Shown here piece by piece: positions 24,277 through 33,472 of a stretch of DNA of 64,000 nt. Below the pieces are notes generated by a model, which did no database searches, was not told where the DNA came from, and saw only the letters and a list, made by a program, of their open reading frames with translations. The stretch's first letter is position 1; each line of letters starts with the position of its first letter. The position numbers were made by a program, and so were the translations under genes. This DNA comes from Blastocatellia bacterium (GTDB taxonomy: Bacteria > Acidobacteriota > Blastocatellia > UBA7656 > JADIYM01): positions 434,001 to 498,000 of the forward strand of contig JADIYM010000002.1 in NCBI GenBank assembly GCA_016705245.1, written 5' to 3'.

Positions 24277-24492
24277 TTCCCGAGTATCCGAAACGCGCGG
24301 CAGGCTCACTGCTCATTTTGCGTTTTTGCGTCTTCCTGTGCGCCTTTGCGCCTTTGCGCCTTTGCGAGAAATTCTTCGAAGCCGTCGAAGATTTTCTCGA
24401 AAAGGCGCAGAGAAAGACGCAAAGACGCAAAAGAGCAACTGAAACGTGAGGGACCGAGTCAACGCGAGACGAGGTCAGGATTGACCCACTAC
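24277..24492. mobile_element. MITE-like element, second copy in inverted orientation
   Basis: Reverse-complement homologue of the 20540-20822 element: it ends in TGACCCACTAC (24482-24492), contains a hairpin with the same TTTGCG-type arms (24310-24437) and starts with the CGAAACGCGCGGCAGGCTCA flank. The left terminal repeat is missing or degraded. The left arm holds three tandem CGCCTTTG units near 24341-24363. It lies in the 588-base gap between the divergent lpxC and PBP genes; the rest of that gap shows no gene and must carry their promoters. Confidence 0.55.
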
Positions 24493-24678
24493 CGGGACGG
24501 CAAACAACTGGGGTCCGCAAGACCCGGGCGTGGTATGGTTCGAAGTGTTCGCCCTGAGTCCTGGTCCCTCGGGCGACATAATTCTCTCGTGCGGTGTCGC
24601 CAAGGGAAGCCAGCCGAACCGTCAGATCGTGATTGCGAGGCCCTTCGGCAGCCGCGACCACCGTGAGGGGCGGAAGCG

Positions 24679-27333
24679 ATGACCACTTCGGCACCCGACG
24701 ATTCTCCGGAGACCGCGCCTGAGCTACCGGAGGATGCATCGACACCTGGCCAAGTGTGGCTCTTCGTCGAGCGAATCCGCACCCGTCTTGTCCGTTTTGC
24801 CGCGGATCGCCGCGTACGGATCGGCGTGCTGGTGGCGTTCGTCGTCCTGATGGGTTCGTTCGGACTCCTCTGGTTTCTATCCTCGCGATACATCGATTTG
24901 CGACTGGCCGTCGATTCCAGAGATGCACGCTCCGGGGTCTTTGCAGCGCCGCTGGTCCTGCGGCCTGGACAACCGCTCGAACGCGACGATCTCGTCACAT
25001 ACCTCGAACAACTCGGTTACGGTTCTGGAAGCACGGACGATACCGCCGGACTGGCCGGCCGATTCTCGGTCGCTGGAAACACCGTTACGGTTGAGCCTCT
25101 CGATCCGGAGGTAACCGGGACCGGCGAGTTCCCCGCCGTCACCGTGATCTTTTCGGGTAATGCAGGCATCGCGGAAATCCGCGACACACGGACTGATCGC
25201 GCGCTCGAGGCATGCACGCTCGAGCCGCTCGTGATCGCCTCGACGTACAACACGCGCGAGAAGCGGATGTTGGTCGAATACGACGCAATTCCGGCTACCC
25301 TTCGGACGGCGATCCTGACGACGGAAGATCGGCGGTTCTGGACCCACCGAGGCGTCGATTACCGCGGAATTGCCCGCGCCATGCGAGAGAACTGGGGCGA
25401 ACCCGACATCTCGCAGGGCGGATCGACGATCACGCAGCAGGTCGTCAAGAACGTCTTTCTCACGCCCGAAAGGACCTATACCCGCAAGATCAAGGAAGCG
25501 TGGCTCTCGTTCGTGCTCGAGTGGAAACTCGCGAAGACGCAGATTTTCGCGCTCTATTGCAACGAGGTCTATCTCGGTCAGCGCGGTCGTTACGCGATTC
25601 ACGGATTCGCCGAAGCGTCTCGCGAGTACTTCGACAAAGAGCTTTCGGATCTAACGCTCGACGAGTCGGCCCTGCTGGCCGGAATCATCAATGCGCCAAG
25701 CACCAACTCGCCGTATCGACATCCCGATCGCGCGAAGGCCCGTCGAGACCTCGTGCTCGACATGCTGCTCGAGTCGGGTGCCATAACGGCCGAGCAGGTC
25801 GACATCGCCAAGGCTGCGCCGCTCGTGCTGCGGCCATTGTCGACGGAGGCGTCGTGGGTCGATTCTCCGTATTTCAGTGACTACGTGCAGGCATACCTCG
25901 AGGAGGTCTACAGCGATTCGCGGGCGAGCCTCGAACATACGTCGATCTACACAACCGTTGACGTGAACCTGCAGCGCGCTGCGACTCGCGCCGTCGCAGC
26001 GCATGCTGAAAAGCTCGACGCCGTCTTTGCACGGAGCCGCCGCGCCATTCCACCCGGCACGGTTCAGGCCGCACTCGTTGCCATCAACCCGAAGACCGGA
26101 GCCGTCGTGGCGATGGTTGGAGGTCGCGACTATAACGCCAGCCAGTTCAACAGGGCCACGGATGCATCGCGGCAGCCCGGTTCGGTCTTCAAACCGTTCG
26201 TCTATTCGGCGGCACTCACCGGTCGAAAATACACGCCAGCGACGCTCGTCATGGATGCTCCCCAAATCTTCACGTATGGCAACGGGCAGACCTATGAGCC
26301 AGACAACTACGGTCAGTCCTACGCGAACAGGGATATTCCGCTCCGGGTCGCCTTCCGAAACTCGAAGAACGTCCCCACCGTCAACGTAGCCGTACATACC
26401 GGGCTCGACCAGATTGCCGGCCTTGCAGAACGCGCGGGACTGCCGAGGCCGGAACTTTACCCGTCGATGGCGCTCGGCGTCTCCGAGGCCACTCCACTCG
26501 AAATCGCGCAGGCCTACACTGCCTTCGTGAACGGAGGATCGTCGGTGGAACCGACACCCATTGCCTCGGATGCCGCAACGGTCGCGCCTCGGCAACTCGG
26601 GAATCCGATCGTCTTCACTCCGCAAGTAGCGTACGTGATGACGAACATGATGGAGGACGTCGTCGCGAAGGGTACGGGTCGAAGTGTCCGCGCCCGAGGG
26701 TTCCGAGGAGCGGTGGCGGGCAAGACGGGCACGTCGCGCGACGGATGGTTCGTGGGATACACCCCCAACCTCGTGTGCGTTGTATGGGTTGGATTCGACG
26801 ACAACCAGCAGCTCGGATTGACCGGAGCCGAGTCTGCACTGCCGATCTGGACGGAATTCATGAAGGACGCCATCGCGTTTCGACCCGAGCTCGGCGGTTC
26901 GCAATTCGAGCGCCCGTCCGGTGTATCGTCGATCGAAATCTGCGCCGAGTCCGGATACCGACCGAGTGAGTACTGCCTTTCAACCTATGAAGAAGTCTTC
27001 CTGGCGGGCACGGAACCAATTGTCGTGTGCGAAACCCACACCAATGGTATGGAAGGTGTGCCGATGTTCGACGAGTTCGGCAATCCCCTCGATCCCCTGC
27101 TCGAGCCCGAACCGGAGCGCGATCCCGAAGACCGGACGGTCGGCCCTGAGGACCTCGAGCCACCTGAACCCGGCAAAATCGTGATGCCAGTGGCACCTGT
27201 CCAGGCGCCACCGAAAAGCGGATGGCCTTCCGGCCGGACTCCGCGAACCCGGAAGCGCGCGCAGGCCGTTCCCGACACGGAGCCGGTGCCAACCCCGGCA
27301 CCGCCGGAAGTGGTGGTTCCCCCGCCTCGATGA
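24679..27333 (+). CDS. Class A penicillin-binding protein, PBP1b-like transglycosylase/transpeptidase
   Basis: 884 aa. Cytoplasmic tail, one transmembrane anchor (about 57-75, VLVAFVVLMGSFGLLWFL), then a UB2H-like domain (FAAPLVLRPGQPLERDDL, LEQLGYG). The GT51 transglycosylase motifs are TTEDRRFWTHRGVDYRG, GGSTITQQVVKN and LALYCNEVYLG-like FALYCNEVYLGQRG. The transpeptidase motifs are SRQPGSVFKPF (SxxK), RNSKNVP (SxN) and GKTGTSRD (KTG). It polymerises and cross-links peptidoglycan in the periplasm. The C-terminal 100 residues are proline-rich and probably disordered. The UB2H domain, which in E. coli binds LpoB, suggests an outer-membrane activator, not seen here. Confidence 0.93.
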   Translation: MTTSAPDDSPETAPELPEDASTPGQVWLFVERIRTRLVRFAADRRVRIGVLVAFVVLMGSFGLLWFLSSRYIDLRLAVDSRDARSGVFAAPLVLRPGQPLERDDLVTYLEQLGYGSGSTDDTAGLAGRFSVAGNTVTVEPLDPEVTGTGEFPAVTVIFSGNAGIAEIRDTRTDRALEACTLEPLVIASTYNTREKRMLVEYDAIPATLRTAILTTEDRRFWTHRGVDYRGIARAMRENWGEPDISQGGSTITQQVVKNVFLTPERTYTRKIKEAWLSFVLEWKLAKTQIFALYCNEVYLGQRGRYAIHGFAEASREYFDKELSDLTLDESALLAGIINAPSTNSPYRHPDRAKARRDLVLDMLLESGAITAEQVDIAKAAPLVLRPLSTEASWVDSPYFSDYVQAYLEEVYSDSRASLEHTSIYTTVDVNLQRAATRAVAAHAEKLDAVFARSRRAIPPGTVQAALVAINPKTGAVVAMVGGRDYNASQFNRATDASRQPGSVFKPFVYSAALTGRKYTPATLVMDAPQIFTYGNGQTYEPDNYGQSYANRDIPLRVAFRNSKNVPTVNVAVHTGLDQIAGLAERAGLPRPELYPSMALGVSEATPLEIAQAYTAFVNGGSSVEPTPIASDAATVAPRQLGNPIVFTPQVAYVMTNMMEDVVAKGTGRSVRARGFRGAVAGKTGTSRDGWFVGYTPNLVCVVWVGFDDNQQLGLTGAESALPIWTEFMKDAIAFRPELGGSQFERPSGVSSIEICAESGYRPSEYCLSTYEEVFLAGTEPIVVCETHTNGMEGVPMFDEFGNPLDPLLEPEPERDPEDRTVGPEDLEPPEPGKIVMPVAPVQAPPKSGWPSGRTPRTRKRAQAVPDTEPVPTPAPPEVVVPPPR

Positions 27334-27421
27334 TCTCGCCCGGAGCAATGGACGCACGGTCCGATTCACGACCGAAATCGATGTATCGAATCCGTACGTG
27401 TTATCGCCCGACGGAGACTCG

Positions 27422-27452
27422 TTGGCGGTCAATTGCGCGACGAGCTTAAATA
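27422..27452 (+). promoter_or_regulatory. Possible sigma70-type promoter before small membrane protein genes
   Basis: TTGGCG and TAAATA are spaced by 19 bases in an otherwise GC-rich region, about 170 bases upstream of the next gene. The spacing is long and the support is only sequence similarity. The rest of the 289-base gap shows no gene. Confidence 0.25.
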
Positions 27453-27622
27453 GAGGCCTCGTGCCGAACCGTCCGGACTATCCACAAAATAGGGAGTTAC
27501 GCCTGTTCCGCTGTCGTGGGGAGCTATTGGAACGATCGTTGCGTTCTAGAGCGATGGAGGACGCGAGGCCAAAATGCAGGCGTCGCCGACAAGTACGGGT
27601 CACGAACGCGGAGCACGAAATC

Positions 27623-27886
27623 ATGGCTCTAGTCGAAGCATTCCTGATCTTCAGTTTTCTGTTCGTTCTGGGAATCGCCCTTCTGTTTTGGGCATTCCAG
27701 GCTTCGAGCGGCCTGATTCGACACGTGCGAACGAGATTCAGCCGCACGGCCACTTTCGCCCGGACACGTACTCTCGAGGTGCATTCACATGGCACGAACC
27801 TGGTCCAGGCACTCTCGCACCGATCAGGCTTGATGCCGCTCGCGCATCAGCGTGGCTCGTCGGCGCGCCGGACGGCGCTCCACTAG
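27623..27886 (+). CDS. Small single-pass membrane protein
   Basis: 87 aa from an ATG with GGAG nine bases upstream. One strongly hydrophobic N-terminal helix (FLIFSFLFVLGIALLFWAF) is followed by a basic, probably cytoplasmic tail (RHVRTRFSRTATFARTRT). No family recognised. It is followed after 3 bases by another small gene, so the two are probably co-transcribed. Confidence 0.5.
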   Translation: MALVEAFLIFSFLFVLGIALLFWAFQASSGLIRHVRTRFSRTATFARTRTLEVHSHGTNLVQALSHRSGLMPLAHQRGSSARRTALH

Positions 27887-27889
27887 AGA

Positions 27890-28084
27890 ATGGACATGAA
27901 CATGCCAGATGACGAAACACCGGACGATTCAATTCCCGGGAAGGACCCGAAGAAACCCGTCCGCTCGATTCCCGAGAAATTCGCAATTTTCATGGACGAC
28001 CTCGCAACCCAGGATAACGACGACCTCTCGCTCATCCTCGGTCTCGCCGACCCGAACGACGAAGACGAACCGGCGAAGTCGTAG
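27890..28084 (+). CDS. Small acidic hypothetical protein
   Basis: Up to 64 aa with three possible in-frame ATG starts within the first 15 bases. The sequence is very acidic (DPNDEDEP at the end, DNDDLSLILGLAD before it) with a basic middle (KDPKKPVRSIPEKFAIFMDD). No export signal or known domain. It directly follows the small membrane protein gene. Confidence 0.5.
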   Translation: MDMNMPDDETPDDSIPGKDPKKPVRSIPEKFAIFMDDLATQDNDDLSLILGLADPNDEDEPAKS

Positions 28085-28111
28085 CTTCGCAGCAGGACTC
28101 CGGTGACCCGA

Positions 28112-28387
28112 TCACGAGGTTCCTGCGCGGTATGCGACAACGGCAACGATCACGAGCGCAATGAAGATTGCGACCAAGCCCCAGAGAATCGCCGACAGCC
28201 AGACTGGCGGATCAGACCAGATGCTGCGCCTCCGTGCCTGCGACGGGTCCTTCAGCTTCATGAAGCGCTTCTTGCAAGCGCTGCAGCGGTACGGATAGAT
28301 ACCGACGGAACCCAGCAAGACCAGTTCGATCGGACCCTTTCGCCGTGACCGATGAACTCGAGTTTCTCCGCAAGCAGGGCAATTCAT
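28112..28387 (-). CDS. Zinc-ribbon membrane protein
   Basis: 91 aa. An N-terminal zinc ribbon (CPACGETRVHRSRRKG, CSACKKRFMKL) is followed by a basic linker and one C-terminal transmembrane helix (VWLSAILWGLVAIFIALVI). Such proteins are common and uncharacterised; the ribbon would face the cytoplasm. It is divergent from polA, with 78 bases between the starts. The long frame that extends it across polA on this strand is an artefact of high GC content. Confidence 0.6.
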   Translation of the reverse strand: MNCPACGETRVHRSRRKGPIELVLLGSVGIYPYRCSACKKRFMKLKDPSQARRRSIWSDPPVWLSAILWGLVAIFIALVIVAVVAYRAGTS

Positions 28388-28465
28388 GGTGGTTCGATAT
28401 GGGCCGGAGCGGCGACCCTTGCCGCGCGATGACCGGCCGTCGGCGGAGTGTACAATACCGCCGCC

Positions 28466-31189
28466 ATGACCGACACCAACGAAGCGCTTTATCTGGTCGA
28501 CGGAATGTCGCACATCTTCCGGGCCTACTACGCCATCCGTGGACTCTCGACCTCGGCCGGACTCGCAACGAACTCTGTCTACGGCTTCACGATGATGTTG
28601 CGAAAACTTATCGCGCAGGAGAAGCCGAAGTATCTTGGCATCGTGCTCGACAGTGCCGAACCGACCTTTCGCCACGAGTCGTATGCCGAATACAAGGCCA
28701 CGCGTGGACTGATGCCGGATGATCTCGCCGCGCAGATTCCATACATATTGAGGGTCTGCGAGGTTTTTCGACTTCCGGTGATCAGGGTTCCCGGTTTCGA
28801 GGCCGACGACCTGATCGGCACTCTTGCCCGAATGGCCGAAGCGGCCGGCGTTCCTTCGGTCATCGTTTCGCAGGACAAAGACCTCTGTCAGCTCGTGACC
28901 GATCGAATCACGATCATGCGCGAAGAGCGGGATCGGACGGTTACGAGGGTTGACCGGAACGGCGTCATCCAGCGAATGGGTGTTCCGCCTGAGCAGATCG
29001 TCGATCTTCTCGGCCTTCAGGGCGACGCATCCGACAATATTCCTGGCGCTCCCGGCATTGGCGAAAAAGGTGCGCTCCAGCTCCTCGAGCAGTTCGGTTC
29101 GATCGAAGCCGCGCTGGCCGGTTGGGAGTCCGTCACTCGCAAGTCCTATCGCGAGTCGCTGCGCGACAACGTCGACATCATCCGCCTCTCGCGTGAGCTG
29201 GCAACGATAAAGATCGATTGTCCAATCGATCTCGATCTCGAGGCGCTCGAGCTCTCGGAACCGGATGCCGCCGCCGCGCACGCGCTCTTTGCCGAGCTCG
29301 AGATCAACTCGCTCGCCAAGGAGTTCGCGAAGGCCGCAGGCGGAGCGACGGCGCCAACGGCTCCCGCCGCGCCTTCGCCGTCGCGCGCCTACTCGGTGGC
29401 CCGTGATGCCGCGTCTATCGAACGCGCAATCGCCGCCGCCGCCGCCGCGGGGCGTTTCGGATTTGCGGTGGCTCCGCCGGTCCCCGGTCGCGTGCCGGGA
29501 ATCGCAATCAGTTTCGCAGCCGGATCGGGAGTGTTTCTGGACTTTCATGACGCTGCGGACGCCGGTGCATCACTCGCTGCATTCGCGGAAGTCCTCAACA
29601 ACGACGCCGTCGAGAAAGTCGTCCACGATGCCAAAGTGGCGCTCCACGCGCTCAATCGAGCTCACGAGGAGCTGAATCCCGATCGAAAGGCCGACGTGAT
29701 TCGCGCTGTGACGACGTGCGGCACACGGTATCCGTGGAACGGCGGCGTTCGAATTCGCCCGATCACGGAGGACACGTTGCTTGCCGCATACCTGCTCGAC
29801 CCGAACCGGGGCAAATACCCGATCGCGGACATTGCCCGCGATGTGCTCGGCATCGAGACGAGGACTCCTGCCGACGGGATCGATGCCGACGTCGCCCAGA
29901 CGCTCGCCGAAGCGGACGTGACGCTGCAGCTTGCGGCAGAGCTCCGACAGCGCATCAGAGCCAAGGAACTCGTCGACGTCTACGAGAAACTCGAATTGCC
30001 GCTCATTGAGTTGCTATACGAGATCGAGCGCATCGGGCTGCGCCTCGACCCGGCGGCGCTCGAGGATACCGGCAAGCTGATGGACGTCGAAATGGCCCGG
30101 TTGGCGGAGAAGATCTATGAGCTCGCCGGCGAGACGTTCAACATCAACAGTCCATCGCAACTCGGAGAAGTCCTCGAGCGACTGAACTTTCCGATGAAGC
30201 GGCGGACGGCGACCGGGAAGATCTCGACGAGCAAGGACATCCTCGAAGAGCTTGCGAACGAGTTCGAACTGCCACGCCTCGTCATCGAGTACCGGGAGCT
30301 GGCAAAGCTCAAGGGCACGTACGTCGATGCGCTGCCGCTCGCCATTGACGCGACGACGGGCCGGGTTCACACCTCGCTCAACCAGGCTGGGGCGGCGACC
30401 GGGCGTCTCTCGTCGTCGAACCCGAATCTCCAGAACATTCCTGTTCGAACCGAGGCCGGAAGAGCCATTCGCCGCGCATTCGTCGCGCCCGATGGCTGCG
30501 AGTTCGTGTCGGTCGACTATTCGCAGATCGAACTTCGCGTGCTGGCCCACATCGCGGAAGACGAGCGGATGCGGGAAGCGTTCCGGGAGGGCGAGGACAT
30601 CCACGCCGCAACCGCCCGCGAGGTTTTTGGTGCGACCACCCTCGCCGACGAGAAAGAAAAGCGCCGTCTTGCAAAGATCGTGAACTTCGCAATCGCCTAT
30701 GGCGTCGGAGCGTTCGGTCTCGCGCAGCGGACGGGCCTCTCGCGCAAGCAGGCGAAGGAGGCCATCGAGCGATACTTCGCGTCGTTCACCGGCGTACGGA
30801 AGTACATGGACGAAACCCCCGAGCGAGCCCGCGACACGGGTGACGTGCGGACGCTGTTCGGGAGACTTCGCCAGATTCCCGACATCGACAACAAGAACCA
30901 CAACCTTCGCGCGCGCGCCGAACGCGAAGCCATCAACATGCCAATTCAGGGAACCGCGGCGGACCTGATGAAACTCGCGATGATCGCCGCCAGGGAGACG
31001 CTGGCGTCATCCGATCTCAAGGCCCGCGTCGTCATGCAGGTTCACGACGAACTGCTCGTCGAGGCAGCACGGGACGACGTCGAGGCGGCTGAGACTCTGC
31101 TCCGGAAGGCCATGGAGGGCGCGTACGAGCTGGCGGTCCCCCTCGTCGTCGATGTGGGCTCCGGTCCGAACTGGATGGAAGCGAAGTAG
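28466..31189 (+). CDS. polA: DNA polymerase I
   Basis: 907 aa. The N-terminal 5'-3' exonuclease (VDGMSHIFRAYYA, GDASDNIPGAPGIGEKGA) is complete. The central 3'-5' exonuclease-like domain (about 315-500) lacks the Exo I Asp-x-Glu: the equivalent strand reads FGFAVAPPV. The polymerase domain has motif A VSVDYSQIELRVLAHI, motif B KIVNFAIAYGVGAFGLAQ and motif C MQVHDELLVEA. It fills gaps and removes primers. Loss of Exo I suggests no proofreading, as in Taq. A TACAAT box lies 10 bases upstream of the ATG, so the mRNA leader may be very short. Confidence 0.95.
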   Translation: MTDTNEALYLVDGMSHIFRAYYAIRGLSTSAGLATNSVYGFTMMLRKLIAQEKPKYLGIVLDSAEPTFRHESYAEYKATRGLMPDDLAAQIPYILRVCEVFRLPVIRVPGFEADDLIGTLARMAEAAGVPSVIVSQDKDLCQLVTDRITIMREERDRTVTRVDRNGVIQRMGVPPEQIVDLLGLQGDASDNIPGAPGIGEKGALQLLEQFGSIEAALAGWESVTRKSYRESLRDNVDIIRLSRELATIKIDCPIDLDLEALELSEPDAAAAHALFAELEINSLAKEFAKAAGGATAPTAPAAPSPSRAYSVARDAASIERAIAAAAAAGRFGFAVAPPVPGRVPGIAISFAAGSGVFLDFHDAADAGASLAAFAEVLNNDAVEKVVHDAKVALHALNRAHEELNPDRKADVIRAVTTCGTRYPWNGGVRIRPITEDTLLAAYLLDPNRGKYPIADIARDVLGIETRTPADGIDADVAQTLAEADVTLQLAAELRQRIRAKELVDVYEKLELPLIELLYEIERIGLRLDPAALEDTGKLMDVEMARLAEKIYELAGETFNINSPSQLGEVLERLNFPMKRRTATGKISTSKDILEELANEFELPRLVIEYRELAKLKGTYVDALPLAIDATTGRVHTSLNQAGAATGRLSSSNPNLQNIPVRTEAGRAIRRAFVAPDGCEFVSVDYSQIELRVLAHIAEDERMREAFREGEDIHAATAREVFGATTLADEKEKRRLAKIVNFAIAYGVGAFGLAQRTGLSRKQAKEAIERYFASFTGVRKYMDETPERARDTGDVRTLFGRLRQIPDIDNKNHNLRARAEREAINMPIQGTAADLMKLAMIAARETLASSDLKARVVMQVHDELLVEAARDDVEAAETLLRKAMEGAYELAVPLVVDVGSGPNWMEAK

Positions 31190-31210
31190 CGCAGCCTCGC
31201 GAGACGATCG

Positions 31211-33295
31211 TCAGAATTCGGTTCGGAACCGGTGCGCCAGCTGCGCAAGCCGGTAATCGTCCCACGATCCGGTCAGGCTGTACCGATCGCCAGAGAGGAC
31301 ATAAGCGTCGACCTGTTTCGATCCACATTTCGGACAGGCGGAGAGAACACCGTTAGCAGGAGCATCGCACGAATTGCAGAACGTGAACTCGGGCGCAAAG
31401 ACGACGGCGCCGACGCCGGTTTGGTAGAAGCCCTGAGAGACGAGCAATGCTACCTGCTCGGCGGTCGGCGCTGTCGATTCGAACCAGACCTCGGAACTCG
31501 CATTCAATAGACCGGGAACGTGCAGCGACCCTTCGGCCTTCAGTCGATCGAGCGGCGCCAGCGGCGCTGTCGGTGCGAGCTTGCATCCCGGCGTGTAGCT
31601 GGCGTCGGAGGCGTCGGCATTGCTTCGCATGGCGTCGGCAGCCGATTTGCCGAAGAAGCGGAGATCCAGACGCGCGCGTCGACTCGACGCCGCCAGGTCC
31701 GATGTCTCGCTGAGAAGGAATCGAACGCGATGCTTGTCCGACAGCCGCTCGATTTCACGGCTCAGGTGCCCCATCACGCGCCGGCCGAATTCGAGCGATA
31801 CGGTGCTCTCGTGAAGCGGCGAGCCGACGACAGCGCGAGCCAGTTCGTTGAGTCCTACCGGAGCTATCGGGTGCGACGTCCATCCGAGCCTGAGGAAAGG
31901 CTTGCCGCCAACGGTCATCGCGAGCAGCGACAGTGGCCCGTGCTCGCCGCGCGCGAGAAGCTTTTCGAGGAAGACCCGCTTCTCGAGATGCGCCTGGGCC
32001 GCCGCCTCCATGACACGAGTCAACTCCTCGAAGACACGGACCTGGTCGCCGCCGGCAAGGTAGCCAACTCGAGGCAGGTTGATCGCCACGGTGGCAAGCG
32101 CCGCCGAACGCCAGTTGTCAGTCTCGGTTTTCGCTATCGCGTTGACGTCCGCGACGCCGAATCGCTCAAAGAACGCGGACTCTCCGTCGCGGTCGAAGGC
32201 AATCGTCAGTCCGCCACGCTCCGTCGCCACGCGGCTTGCGAGATCGAGGACGGCACGATATCCGGCTCGTTCCGTGAACCTCGACGTGACGTGCAGGATG
32301 GCTCGCGGCGAGACGAAAGGTCTGCGTCGCGCATCGCCGGCCAGACAGGCCTCGAAATACGCGCGAAGGAATCGGTGCGCCGTCTCGGTGTACTCGCTGT
32401 ACGTACGGTTGAGCTTTTCGCCTCCGGGTCCGATCGCCGGCCGGGACGCCAGATCTTCCGGAGCGCGCCAGTCGAGATGCACGTCGCACGAGATCGCCTG
32501 TCCGCCACGTGCGACAGCCGGCGACGAGAGCTCGTGGAGCAGCATCTCCGCGAGCTGGAGCAGGTCTCGATGCGACAGGTCTTCGATAAACGGCGCGAGC
32601 CCGAAGTTGAGGCTGTCCCACACGATCGGCCCCGACACGTAGCCCTGGAGCGCGGCCGTGAATTTGACGATGTGCGAGATGAGGACTTCCGGTCGCCGAG
32701 CCGGCGCCGCGCTCGCAAAACCCTTCGGAAGCAGGACGCCGTGCCGCTTCACGTGATCGACCGAGCACGTCAGCGAGTATGGCCGGTCGATCGAGCCAAG
32801 GTGCAGTATGTGAATGTCGCCAACGAGGTGCGCATTGGCCGAGGCCTCGGAGAGTACCGACACGATGGCGAACTCGCGCTTGATCGCCTCCGCGAGATGA
32901 AGGCTCGTTCCCTCAGGACCGTGGGGACGTCCGACGTCATCGCGCCGCGAGCCGTGCATGAGGCGATCCACGTCGTACAGCGGAACACCGAGCCTCGAGT
33001 GCGCGCGATAGGCATCCTCCATCCCGTACTCGAGGAGCTTGGCGTCGACGAGACCCCGGATCACCGACGAGCTAAGCGTCCGCAGCCCCACCCTCTCGAT
33101 GAAACTTCGAATCTCGACGCTTAGCTGCTGAGCGCGATCGCGATCGAGGTGCGCCTCGCGAATGAGCGTTTCGATGATGCGGCTCGAATCGAAAAGGGCA
33201 ACGTCCTCGTCGCTCCGCCGAACGAGGAGTTCAAGTTCGACCGAATCGCCCACGGAAAGGGCCTGATCGGTCGTAGAGGGCCGCTCGGAATCCAT
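31211..33295 (-). CDS. nrdD: Anaerobic (class III) ribonucleoside-triphosphate reductase-like protein
   Basis: 694 aa from the ATG that starts MDSERPS; longer starts run into the metK promoter region. An ATP-cone-like N-terminus (FDSSRIIETLIREAHLDRD) is followed by the glycyl-radical barrel (SLNFGLAPFIEDL). Near the end is a four-cysteine zinc site (CNSCDAP, CPKCGS). The usual RVxGY radical loop is not intact: the end reads VLSGDRYSLTGSW, so the radical glycine would be G669 or G676. The family reduces NTPs to dNTPs without oxygen and needs the radical SAM activase NrdG, which is not in this window. It is divergent from metK. Confidence 0.8.
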   Translation of the reverse strand: MDSERPSTTDQALSVGDSVELELLVRRSDEDVALFDSSRIIETLIREAHLDRDRAQQLSVEIRSFIERVGLRTLSSSVIRGLVDAKLLEYGMEDAYRAHSRLGVPLYDVDRLMHGSRRDDVGRPHGPEGTSLHLAEAIKREFAIVSVLSEASANAHLVGDIHILHLGSIDRPYSLTCSVDHVKRHGVLLPKGFASAAPARRPEVLISHIVKFTAALQGYVSGPIVWDSLNFGLAPFIEDLSHRDLLQLAEMLLHELSSPAVARGGQAISCDVHLDWRAPEDLASRPAIGPGGEKLNRTYSEYTETAHRFLRAYFEACLAGDARRRPFVSPRAILHVTSRFTERAGYRAVLDLASRVATERGGLTIAFDRDGESAFFERFGVADVNAIAKTETDNWRSAALATVAINLPRVGYLAGGDQVRVFEELTRVMEAAAQAHLEKRVFLEKLLARGEHGPLSLLAMTVGGKPFLRLGWTSHPIAPVGLNELARAVVGSPLHESTVSLEFGRRVMGHLSREIERLSDKHRVRFLLSETSDLAASSRRARLDLRFFGKSAADAMRSNADASDASYTPGCKLAPTAPLAPLDRLKAEGSLHVPGLLNASSEVWFESTAPTAEQVALLVSQGFYQTGVGAVVFAPEFTFCNSCDAPANGVLSACPKCGSKQVDAYVLSGDRYSLTGSWDDYRLAQLAHRFRTEF

Positions 33296-33352
33296 CCGGC
33301 AGACAATACCGATGCGGGAAATCGGGCGCAAGGAGCCGTCGGATTGCGTTCC

Positions 33353-33381
33353 TTGACGGTCCATGGGGCGTGTGCTACGCT
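33353..33381 (+). promoter_or_regulatory. Sigma70-type promoter for metK
   Basis: TTGACG (33353-33358) and TACGCT (33376-33381) are separated by exactly 17 bases, close to the consensus. Transcription would start near 33388, leaving a leader of about 85 bases. The leader has a short G/C stem with a T-run (GGCGGGCTTTTTTGGG) but no recognisable SAM riboswitch. Confidence 0.6.
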
Positions 33382-33472
33382 GGCGGGCTTTTTTGGGTTG
33401 CCCATAGCTTTCTGTAGTTACGGGAAGCCTCTGCGCATAGGGATATCCAGCACGAATGGAGGCCATTTGGAA

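Noticed and set aside
28388..29548. Long minus-strand open frame extending the zinc-ribbon gene across polA
   Set aside because: It is the antisense shadow of polA in GC-rich DNA; the zinc-ribbon protein has its own ATG at 28387 and the extra residues have no recognisable motif.
31520..33124. 534-aa plus-strand frame opposite nrdD
   Set aside because: Antisense shadow with an arginine-rich composition and no domain signature.
33382..33472. SAM riboswitch in the metK leader
   Set aside because: The leader is only about 85 bases, and I could not match a SAM-I, SAM-II or SAM-IV core; only a short G/C stem with T-run is visible.
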